NCBI GenBank assembly: GCA_026393755.1
Contig: JAPKZO010000008.1
Span: forward strand, 1 to 64,000
Source of the DNA: Acidobacteriota bacterium
GTDB taxonomy: Bacteria > Acidobacteriota > Vicinamibacteria > Vicinamibacterales > JAKQTR01
Reading direction: 5' to 3'
Length of the DNA stretch: 64,000 nucleotides
Made by a program: the position numbers and the translations under genes. The notes under the pieces were generated by a model. That model did not search any database. It had not been told where the DNA came from and was given only the letters and a program-made list of their open reading frames with translations. Each line of letters starts with the position of its first letter. Position 1 is the first letter of the stretch. This document shows positions 57,079-64,000 of the stretch, one piece after another.

Positions 57079-57825
57079 CTAGGTTCTGTTGATAATCCCG
57101 CGGAGCAGATCGATGGGCAGCGGGAAGATGATGGTCGAGTTCTTCTCGGCCGCGATCTCGGTCAGCGTCTGGAGATACCGAAGCGTCATCGCCTCCGGCC
57201 CGCTGGCGATTATGTGCGCGGCCTGAGCCAGCTTCTCGGAGGCTTCGAGTTCACCGGCGGCGTGAATAATCTTGGCACGCTTCTCCCGTTCGGCCTCGGC
57301 CTGCCGCGCCATCGCACGCTGCATGTTTTCCGGCAGATCGACGTGCTTGACTTCGACCGATGACACCTTGATGCCCCACGGATCGGTGTGCTGATCGAGA
57401 ATCTTCTGGAGCGTCGCGTTCAGACGTTCGCGATCAGACAGCAGGCCGTCGAGATCCACCTGCCCGAGCACGCTGCGCAGCGTGGTCTGCGCCAGCTGCG
57501 ACGTGGCGTAATGATAGTTTTCCACCTGCACGATGGCCCGGAGCGGATCCACCACGCGGAAGTACACGACCGCGTTGACCTTGACCGACACGTTGTCGCG
57601 CGTGATGACATCCTGAGGCGGCACGTCCATCACGACCGTGCGCAAGCCCACGCGGACAATGCGATCGATCGGGGCGAAGACCAGAATGACGCCGGGGCCT
57701 TTGGGTTCCGGCAGCAGCTTGCCCAGCCGGAAGATCACGCCCCGCTCGTACTCCGCCAGCACCTTGACCGAGCTGACCACGTACAACACGACCAGAAACG
57801 CAAACAGGAGAAATGGATTCATCAT
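57079..57825 (-). CDS. SPFH-domain slipin/stomatin-like protein
   Basis: The 248-residue protein has an N-terminal membrane helix ([25 protein letters not shown]) and a SPFH (PHB) domain with [31 protein letters not shown] and a C-terminal Glu/Ala-rich coiled coil ([17 protein letters not shown]). Slipins pair with NfeD proteins and organise lipid domains or membrane quality control with FtsH. Its ATG overlaps the nfeD stop (ATGA), the usual NfeD/SPFH pairing. Confidence 0.92.
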   Translation of the reverse strand: MMNPFLLFAFLVVLYVVSSVKVLAEYERGVIFRLGKLLPEPKGPGVILVFAPIDRIVRVGLRTVVMDVPPQDVITRDNVSVKVNAVVYFRVVDPLRAIVQVENYHYATSQLAQTTLRSVLGQVDLDGLLSDRERLNATLQKILDQHTDPWGIKVSSVEVKHVDLPENMQRAMARQAEAEREKRAKIIHAAGELEASEKLAQAAHIIASGPEAMTLRYLQTLTEIAAEKNSTIIFPLPIDLLRGIINRT

Positions 57826-59261
57826 GCGAGCAACTCCTTATCGACACCCTCGCGACTCACCGTTGCGGTAAGCCCATTGATGCCCGTGACACAAACGCGC
57901 TCCCCGGTTTCGACCGCCTCGCGTGAACGCGCGGTCCAGGTTTCACCGTGCACCGAAATCTGCCCTTCTCCGCCGGCCGGAATCGCTGTGAGCGTCGTGC
58001 CGTGCTCACCGATCATACCGTCCGCGCCCGTCACCGGCCGGCGTCGTTGCGAAATCACCGCAAGCCGGACGAGAAACAACAGGATCGCCGACAACGCCAG
58101 GACCACCGGCACAATCAGGCCCAGGCTGATGCCGCCCATCCCCGGCGTGGGCGAATCAATCAGAATCATCGAGCCCAGCAACAGGCTGACGATGCCGCCA
58201 GCGGCCAGCACGCCGTAGCTGATGACTTTGATTTCGAGGATGAGCAGGAAGACCCCGAACAGCATCAGCAGCACGCCCGCGTAGTTGACGGGCAGGATCT
58301 GGAACGTGAAGAACGCGAGAAGCAGGCAGATGCCTCCGACCACGCCCGGCAGCACCGCACCAGGGGACCACAGTTCGATTGTGAGGCCAAGGACGCCGAG
58401 GCTGAGCAGAATGTACGCGATGTTCGGATGCGCCAGCGTGCCAAGGATCCGCTGGCGGAGCGACATCTCGACGACCTCCACGCGTGCGCCAGCCACGTGC
58501 AACGGCGGCGTGCGCGTGCGGTCGAACCGCTGGATCTCCCAGCCCTCCAGTTTCCGCAGCAGATCGGGCACGTCGGTGGCGACCATGTCGACGAGCGGGG
58601 GCACGGCGTTGAGCGCCTCGGTTTCGGTGAACGCCCGGCTGTCGTTGACCGCCTGCTCAGACAGCGGCACGTTGCGACCGCGGCCCGCGGCAATCGTGCG
58701 CGCGTCGGCGGCCACGTCAGAGGCGGCCTTCTTCGCCACCGTCTCGTCCATCTTCTCGCCCTGCCCCGATACCGGGTGCGCCGCACCCATGTGCGTACCA
58801 GGCGCCATCGCCGCCACATCGGCAGCGATGGTGATCAGAAATCCCGCCGACGCCGCGCGCGCGCCAGACGGAGCCACGAACACCGCAATCGGTGTCTTCG
58901 CCGCCAGCATCCTCGTGATGATTGCGCGCATGGACTCGACCAGCCCGCCCGGCGTGTCGAGCGTGAAGATCAGGAGCGCCGCCCCTCGTGCGTCGGCCTG
59001 CGAGATGGCCTCCACCATGAATTCCGCGGACACGGGGTGAATCAGCGCGTCAACGTGTGCGACCAGAACGAGCGGCGCGGCCGCTGGCGGTCCGGCTCCT
59101 TCATTCCTGGCGCCGGCCGTCGCCGGCTTGTCGGGAGCGGGCGATTGGACAGCCGCAACGACGGGCCGCCAGACGACGAGGGTAAACGCCAGCAGGACGC
59201 CCAGATACAACGCGCCGCGGAGGGCGAACCGCTGGAAATCGTACCGGGCAGATACAGACAT
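57822..59261 (-). CDS. NfeD family protein with ClpP-class serine protease domain
   Basis: This is a long NfeD (NfeD1b type). The 479 residues have a signal/anchor helix ([20 protein letters not shown]), a periplasmic ClpP-fold protease domain (about 70-260) with [36 protein letters not shown] holding the catalytic Ser and Lys downstream ([10 protein letters not shown]), four to five helices, and a C-terminal OB-fold that binds the slipin. It cleaves stomatin-type partners in other species. The partner gene follows with a 4-bp overlap. Start chosen at ATG 59261 with GGAG, consistent with the promoter position. Confidence 0.92.
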   Translation of the reverse strand: MSVSARYDFQRFALRGALYLGVLLAFTLVVWRPVVAAVQSPAPDKPATAGARNEGAGPPAAAPLVLVAHVDALIHPVSAEFMVEAISQADARGAALLIFTLDTPGGLVESMRAIITRMLAAKTPIAVFVAPSGARAASAGFLITIAADVAAMAPGTHMGAAHPVSGQGEKMDETVAKKAASDVAADARTIAAGRGRNVPLSEQAVNDSRAFTETEALNAVPPLVDMVATDVPDLLRKLEGWEIQRFDRTRTPPLHVAGARVEVVEMSLRQRILGTLAHPNIAYILLSLGVLGLTIELWSPGAVLPGVVGGICLLLAFFTFQILPVNYAGVLLMLFGVFLLILEIKVISYGVLAAGGIVSLLLGSMILIDSPTPGMGGISLGLIVPVVLALSAILLFLVRLAVISQRRRPVTGADGMIGEHGTTLTAIPAGGEGQISVHGETWTARSREAVETGERVCVTGINGLTATVSREGVDKELLA

Positions 59262-59289
59262 GACGCGCGCTCCAGTCAGGCGCGCGCTC

Positions 59290-59319
59290 ATTATATCCCC
59301 TCAGTGCTTCGACTCGCAG
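59290..59319 (-). promoter_or_regulatory. Promoter for the nfeD-SPFH-SPOR-lnt run
   Basis: The minus strand has a perfect TATAAT (59290-59295) 29 bp before the nfeD ATG, and a weak CTGCGA -35 (59314-59319) 18 bases upstream. The rest of the 157-bp gap to the V4R-TPR gene shows nothing else I recognise. Confidence 0.55.
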
Positions 59320-59418
59320 ACACGGCGGCGTAATCGGCGAGGCGATCTGGACGGCAGACGCGCTCGGCACTGAGTCCTGCAGAAACATGTTCGTGACCGA
59401 ATCTGTGAATCGAAGGAC

Positions 59419-61650
59419 TCAGGCGGGCGTGCCGGGGCCTCGCTTCAACCGGTCGAGCCACTGCTGCGCCTGCGCGGAGGCCGGGTCGAGCGCCAGTGCC
59501 CGCTCGATCTCACTGCGGGCCAGGTCCGGCAGCTTGGCCTTGAGGTAGCCCTCCGCCAGCGCCAGGTGCGCCGCAACGGTCTCCTGGCTCCAGAGGGAAA
59601 TCTTGAAGGACTCGATCGCTTCCCGCAGCCGCCCTGTCCGCAGGCAGATCCGACCAACCAGCAGATTGGCGTCCGGATCATACGGCGCCAGGTACAAGGC
59701 CCGCTTCAACTCACCCTCGGCTTCGCGGTCGTTGCCCTGATCGACCAGGCGGCGGCCGCGATCCAGATAGAACGCCGCCAGATCGCGTTGATCGCGCTGG
59801 CCAATCAGCTCGACGGTGGCATCAACGCGCTCCGCGCGGGGGGGCTCGATCGCCTCCTTGAGGCGCGCCTGTCCTCGAGTCCGGCTCGCGGCCGCCGCCC
59901 GGAGATCGAGCGAATCGTACGCCGACGAGAGCCGTTGGGCGAGCAGGAGTTCGCGGGAGGCCTCGGCGCTCTGACCGGCCGCCTGAAGCACGGTGGCGAG
60001 CAGCGCGTGGGCGGCTCCGTCAGCGGGACTCAGCCGGACGGCCTCGCGCAGCCATGACGCCGCCGATTGCGAATCGCCGTCGAGCCACGTCGCGTAACCC
60101 AGATTGAACACGTAGTCCGGATCGAGCGGATCCAGGGCGCGTGCATCCGAGAAATACGTCACCGCCCGGGCGGCGTCGGACGGCAGGCTCGGGGCTCGCA
60201 GGCGGAGCACACCCAGGTTGTTCTGGACGATGGCGGACGGCGCGCGCTGCCGCAGGCCGGTCAGCAGTCGATACGCGTCTGCGTACTCGCCGACGCGGAT
60301 GTCGGATACCGACGCCAGCAGGCGGGCCTCGACGGCCACAGGCGAGTCATCCGGCACGGCCCGCACCGCCTCGAGGGCGGCGCGATGTTCACCAGCCGAT
60401 GTGTGCGCCTGCCACAGCGCGAGGCGCGCGACATCGTAGCTTGGGGCCGCCTGCAGCGCGGTGTGCAGGAATCGCACCTGTGCCGCTGGTGTCTGCGCGA
60501 GCAACCCTTTGACGTAGGCCTCGAATGCGGCCAGCGGAGGCGGCGTGGGCGCGGGCGCGGCCCGCCCCGTTTCAAGGACGACTCCCGAGAAGGCCAGGCC
60601 CGACGCCAGCCGAGTGAGAATCACAAACACGTCCGGCAACTTCCCGCGAACCACCGTCGGCGCCTCGATCCGGCCCTGCCCCAGACGCAGGCGGCGCGCG
60701 GTGAACGCCAGCATGTCTCCCTCGGCCGTCACCGATCCAATCACGACATCGGCAGCTCCCACCAGTTGTCCGATGCGCACGACGGTGGCCCGGCTGAGCG
60801 CGGCGAACGGCGGCACCTGCAATCGCTCAAAGGCGCCGAGGCGTTCGCTCCGGACAATGGCATCGACGCCGGCGCCCCGCAGGCTCTCGGTCAGCACCAC
60901 GGCCGACGCTTCTCCGAGCCAGGACAACCGCGGATCGCGCGTGTTACTTTCGAAGGGCATCACCAGCGCGCGTTCTCGCGACGCCGCCACCGGGACCGCC
61001 GTCTGGGCCAGCGCTGGCCCGGGCATGATCGCACACGCCATCGCGAGCAACGGCGCGGCGATCGCCGCCGGCCGGTACACCCGGCTGGAATCCACCGTGA
61101 CCGCGCAATGTGCGTCCCCCCGGGCGAGGCACTGGTCGACGGTGACGTCGACCCGCACGTTGAGCGCCTGCGCCACGCCACTGGCGGCGGCGGCGTAGTA
61201 CCGGCACAGTGCTGTCGCCGACGTAGCTCGCACGTCACAGAACAGCGACGGCCGGAACACCAGTGTTCCGCGGCCGCGACGCCACCGCACCGACGCCCGC
61301 GTGTCCTGCCATGTGTCCACTGCGATCCGCCGCGCCAGCCTGCCCGCGGCCCGCTCCCGGAGCCACGATGGCAGCCGGCGCAACCAGGCCCGTCGAACCG
61401 GCGTCAATCCCTCGACGGTCCACTGCGCCGTCAATTCCCCCGCCCGGGTCATCACGGTGTCGTACACGCCGCCTTCTTCCTGCCGAAGGAAGCTGAACAC
61501 CGCGCGCATCGCGCCGAGCGTGACGCGGTGAGATCGCATGCGCCCGGAGTTGATCCACGACTCGTAGAACTCGAGCCGCATCGGCAGCAGCTCAGATATG
61601 GCCTGGTGGAGACTGGCGACGAGCATCCGACCGATTACCGTCTCACTCAT
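59419..61650 (-). CDS. V4R-like sensor domain linked to a TolB-N/FlgO-like and TPR protein
   Basis: The 743-residue protein looks composite. Residues about 1-215 resemble a V4R (4-vinyl-reductase) sensor: SLHQAISELLPMRLEFYESWI then FCDVRATSATALCRYYAAAASGVAQ and VDQCLARGDAHCAVTVD. A hydrophobic signal-like segment follows (AAIAAPLLAMACAIMPGPALAQ). The next part, ALVMPFESNTRDPRLSWLGEASAVVLTESLRG, matches TolB-N/FlgO-type domains. The last half is TPR repeats (for example AVTYFSDARALDPLDPDYVFNLGYATW). Arrangement suggests a cytoplasmic sensor, one membrane pass and a periplasmic TPR half. Alternatively it is two genes that fused. It is divergent from mobA. Confidence 0.7.
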   Translation of the reverse strand: MSETVIGRMLVASLHQAISELLPMRLEFYESWINSGRMRSHRVTLGAMRAVFSFLRQEEGGVYDTVMTRAGELTAQWTVEGLTPVRRAWLRRLPSWLRERAAGRLARRIAVDTWQDTRASVRWRRGRGTLVFRPSLFCDVRATSATALCRYYAAAASGVAQALNVRVDVTVDQCLARGDAHCAVTVDSSRVYRPAAIAAPLLAMACAIMPGPALAQTAVPVAASRERALVMPFESNTRDPRLSWLGEASAVVLTESLRGAGVDAIVRSERLGAFERLQVPPFAALSRATVVRIGQLVGAADVVIGSVTAEGDMLAFTARRLRLGQGRIEAPTVVRGKLPDVFVILTRLASGLAFSGVVLETGRAAPAPTPPPLAAFEAYVKGLLAQTPAAQVRFLHTALQAAPSYDVARLALWQAHTSAGEHRAALEAVRAVPDDSPVAVEARLLASVSDIRVGEYADAYRLLTGLRQRAPSAIVQNNLGVLRLRAPSLPSDAARAVTYFSDARALDPLDPDYVFNLGYATWLDGDSQSAASWLREAVRLSPADGAAHALLATVLQAAGQSAEASRELLLAQRLSSAYDSLDLRAAAASRTRGQARLKEAIEPPRAERVDATVELIGQRDQRDLAAFYLDRGRRLVDQGNDREAEGELKRALYLAPYDPDANLLVGRICLRTGRLREAIESFKISLWSQETVAAHLALAEGYLKAKLPDLARSEIERALALDPASAQAQQWLDRLKRGPGTPA

Positions 61651-61697
61651 TTTTCTGCTAACGTAGCCTCTTGGCACCCGATGTGCCGGGGCGCCAT

Positions 61698-62288
61698 ATG
61701 TCCACTGCAGCGATTCTTGCCGGAGGTCGTGCCCGTCGTCTCGGCGGCCGTGACAAGAGTCAACTCGTCATTGGCGGCCGGACCATTCTTGACCGCCAAC
61801 TGCACGTGTTGCATCGCGTCGTCGATCACGTGATCGTGGTGGCCAACGATCCGGCTCGTTTCGCCGGTCTCGGCTTGCCGGTCTTCGGAGATCTCGTCCC
61901 CGACGCGGGCGCCCTCGGCGGGATCTACACCGCTCTGGCCCTCGCGAAGGAACCGGTGATGGTCGTCGCGTGCGACATGCCCTATCTGACGGCGCCGTTT
62001 CTGACCTACGTCATGGCAGCTGCCGAGGACGCGGATCTCGCGGTGCCCCGCTCCGCCGACGGGTATCACCCGCTCTGCGCGTGCTACACGCAGGCCTGCG
62101 CCGGCCCGATCCGGCAGCGCCTGGACGATGGAGTGCTGAAAGTGCTCGACTTGTTTGACGATGTGCACGTGCGAACCATCGACCCGGTTGAGCTCGCCGC
62201 ATTCGATCCGGACGGCCTGCTGCTGTTCAATGTCAACACCCCCGACGACCTGGCACGCGCCGAACGCGGTCGTCGTCGAACCTGCTGA
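61698..62288 (+). CDS. mobA: Molybdenum cofactor guanylyltransferase MobA
   Basis: MobA attaches GMP to molybdopterin to form the bis-MGD cofactor. The 196-residue protein has the nucleotidyltransferase loop AAILAGGRARRLGGRDKSQLVIGGRTILDRQL, VPDAGALGGIYTAL and ACDMPYLTAPFL with the metal-binding Asp, ending LLLFNVNTPDDLARAE. The chosen ATG is the first with a plausible ribosome site; the frame is open from 61671. A related NTP-transferase such as MocA is less likely. It is the first plus-strand gene of the last segment. Confidence 0.9.
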   Translation: MSTAAILAGGRARRLGGRDKSQLVIGGRTILDRQLHVLHRVVDHVIVVANDPARFAGLGLPVFGDLVPDAGALGGIYTALALAKEPVMVVACDMPYLTAPFLTYVMAAAEDADLAVPRSADGYHPLCACYTQACAGPIRQRLDDGVLKVLDLFDDVHVRTIDPVELAAFDPDGLLLFNVNTPDDLARAERGRRRTC

Positions 62289-62348
62289 CGTCACTCATCG
62301 TAGATTCAGCATCCCGCGAGAGTCAACGACGCCGAAGACCGACCGCAC

Positions 62349-64000
62349 ATGATCTTATCGATTCAGAACACGATTCGGACCCGCGTGATCGCCGCCGTCA
62401 CGGACTTGTACGGCTTGTCGCCAGCCGATCTGCCCTATGTGACGCTGGCGGAAACGCCCAGCCGCGCGCTTGGCGATCTGGCGGTGCCGCTGGCCTTCGA
62501 ACTGGCCCGCCGCCTGCGAAAGGCTCCGAAGCTCATCGGCCAGGACATCGCCGCGCGGCTCGGGGAGATTCCCGGGATCGCGCGAGTGAGCTGCGCGGCC
62601 AATGGCTATTTGAACTTCTATTTCGATCGCGTCGCGTACCTGGACGACCGGCTGTCGGGACGGGTCTCTGCTGTTGTGACCTCCCAGGGGCCGGCGAAGG
62701 CCATCGTCGAGCACACCGCGATCAACCCCAACAAGGCCGCCCATATCGGCCACCTGCGCAACGCCGCCCTGGGCGACACGTTGGTGCGCGCGCTCAGGTT
62801 CCTCGGGAACCCCGTCGAAATTCAGAACTACATCGATGACACGGGCGTGCAGGTCGCCGACGTCGTGGTGGGCTTCCGGCACCTCGAGCGGCACACCCTC
62901 GCCGCCGTCGAAGCCCTCGCCGATGAACCGCGTTTCGACTACTACTGCTGGGATCTCTACGCGCGGGTGACCGAGTGGTACGCTGACGACAAGGAACGGC
63001 TCGCCATCCGGGCTCGAACGTTGCACGATCTCGAGCATGGCGACGGCGAGACCGCCGCGATTGCCGCCTTCGTCGCCGATCGCATCGTCCGCTGCCATCT
63101 CAAGACGATGGCCCGGCTCAATGTTCAGTACGACCTGCTCACGTGGGAAGGCGACATTCTGCGGCTCCAGTTCTGGAATCGCGCCTTCGAGACGTTGAAG
63201 TCTCAGGGCACGGTCTACATGCAGCCCTCGGGCCGGCTGGCGGGATGCTGGGTGATGCGGATCGAAGACGAGACGCCCGCCGCGGCCGAACCCGATGGCG
63301 AATCGGCAGGGGACGCGCCTGACGCGACGCCGATCGACGATGACGATCAGTCCGAGAAGGTCATCGTGCGATCCAACGGGACCGTGACCTACGTCGGCAA
63401 GGACATCGCGTACCAGTTCTGGAAGTTCGGCCTGCTCGGCCGGGACTTCCATTACAGGCTGTTTGGCGAGGAGGGAAAGGACGGCCCTCTCTGGGCCACC
63501 GCATCATCGCCGACACCCGACGAGGCGTTGCGGCCGGCGTTCGGCAACGGGCACACGGTCTACAACGTGATCGACGTGCGGCAATCCTATCTGCAGAAGC
63601 TCCTGAAGCAGGCGCTGGCCGCCGCCGGCCATCCTGGCGAAGCGGAACGCTCCATCCATTTCTCGTACGAGATGGTGGCGCTCTCGCATCAGACGGCGCG
63701 GCAGCTCGGCTACGAAACCGAAGCGAGCGACGCGACAAAGCCGTTTGTCGAGGTGTCGGGGCGGAAGGGCCTGGGCGTCAAAGCCGACGACCTGCTCGAT
63801 ACGCTGATCGCGAAGGCCCGGGGCGAAGTCACCAGGCGCAGTCCGGAACTCCCGCCCGACGAGCAGCAGCGGACCGCCGAGATGATCGCGGTGGCGGCCG
63901 TGCGGTATTTTCTCGTGCGGTTCTCGCGAGGCAAGGTCATCGCCTTCGACATCGACGAGGCGTTGAGCTTCGAGGGTGAGAGCGGCCCCTACCTGCAGTA
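62349..64000 (+). CDS. argS: Arginyl-tRNA synthetase ArgS (3' end outside the window)
   Basis: ArgS charges tRNA-Arg. The visible 550 codons contain the class I HIGH motif (HIGHLRNA, His132-His135), the N-terminal add-1 domain (GDLAVPLAFELARRLRKAPKLIGQDIA ... GYLNFYF) and the ADP/tRNA segments. The KMSKS loop reads VSGRKGLGVKADDLL at about residue 467-482, a degenerate form common in ArgS. An acidic insertion of about 30 residues (304-335) rich in Asp/Glu/Ala is unusual. The gene is cut by the right edge of the window and has no stop; nothing suggests it is broken. Confidence 0.93.
   Translation, partial: MILSIQNTIRTRVIAAVTDLYGLSPADLPYVTLAETPSRALGDLAVPLAFELARRLRKAPKLIGQDIAARLGEIPGIARVSCAANGYLNFYFDRVAYLDDRLSGRVSAVVTSQGPAKAIVEHTAINPNKAAHIGHLRNAALGDTLVRALRFLGNPVEIQNYIDDTGVQVADVVVGFRHLERHTLAAVEALADEPRFDYYCWDLYARVTEWYADDKERLAIRARTLHDLEHGDGETAAIAAFVADRIVRCHLKTMARLNVQYDLLTWEGDILRLQFWNRAFETLKSQGTVYMQPSGRLAGCWVMRIEDETPAAAEPDGESAGDAPDATPIDDDDQSEKVIVRSNGTVTYVGKDIAYQFWKFGLLGRDFHYRLFGEEGKDGPLWATASSPTPDEALRPAFGNGHTVYNVIDVRQSYLQKLLKQALAAAGHPGEAERSIHFSYEMVALSHQTARQLGYETEASDATKPFVEVSGRKGLGVKADDLLDTLIAKARGEVTRRSPELPPDEQQRTAEMIAVAAVRYFLVRFSRGKVIAFDIDEALSFEGESGPYLQ

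Overview
The window reads as ordinary chromosome from a GC-rich, Gram-negative (diderm) bacterium. Lipid A genes (fabZ-lpxA fusion, lpxI), outer-membrane biogenesis genes (bamA, skp), lipoprotein export genes (lolCD, lnt) and a TonB-like protein show the diderm envelope. Menaquinone is made by the futalosine (Mqn) route. The mix of FecR/DUF6600 proteins, Mqn genes, an hspR-type dnaK operon and very GC-rich codons fits Acidobacteriota, probably class Vicinamibacteria; this assignment is inference from gene content. I see no rRNA, tRNA, insertion sequence, prophage or CRISPR array. Almost all genes lie on the minus strand in long, tightly overlapping runs.

Layout (minus strand unless stated). 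1-3578: fatty acid/ribosomal operon yceD-rpmF-plsX-fabD-fabG-acpP with a good promoter in front. 3643-8256: dgt, deoB, hfq, miaA, an unlisted 31-residue membrane protein, and a TonB-like gene. 8339-11781: first menaquinone cluster (menG, ubiX, ubiA, an MqnX-type deaminase). 11859-16223: small accessory patch (DoxX, a membrane protein, an alpha/beta hydrolase, a broken CocE-type hydrolase, and cstA on the plus strand). 16287-27692: envelope and second menaquinone run, transcribed bamA-skp-fabZ/lpxA-lpxI-oxidoreductase-ubiD-MqnE-like-mqnA-mqnC-methyltransferase. 27832-30255: clpC with a striking paired dyad in its promoter region.

30427-41387 is one compact run transcribed from acyl-CoA dehydrogenase through a MeaB/methylmalonyl-CoA epimerase fusion, mtnP (with an internal deletion), adenosine kinase, four small membrane proteins, enoyl-CoA hydratase, ribH, nusB, lysS, lolC and lolD. 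41434-45346: secreted and outer-membrane proteins, hemW and a DnaC-like ATPase. 45479-49018: heat-shock operon dnaK-dnaJ-hspR without grpE. 49273-53583 (plus): FecR/DUF6600 protein followed immediately by a class A penicillin-binding protein. 53635-59261: prfB with a programmed +1 frameshift, lnt, a SPOR protein, and the SPFH/NfeD pair. 59419-61650: V4R-domain/TPR protein; divergent mobA and a truncated argS (plus) close the window.

The observations most worth following are the cysteine-free, radical-SAM-derived MqnE homologue sitting inside the menaquinone genes, the in-frame deletion in mtnP, the 31-residue membrane protein locked between tonB and miaA by stop/start overlaps, the two operator-like dyads exactly 31 bp apart at clpC, the two gene fusions, and a family of degenerate 7-bp tandem repeats in the intergenic gaps.
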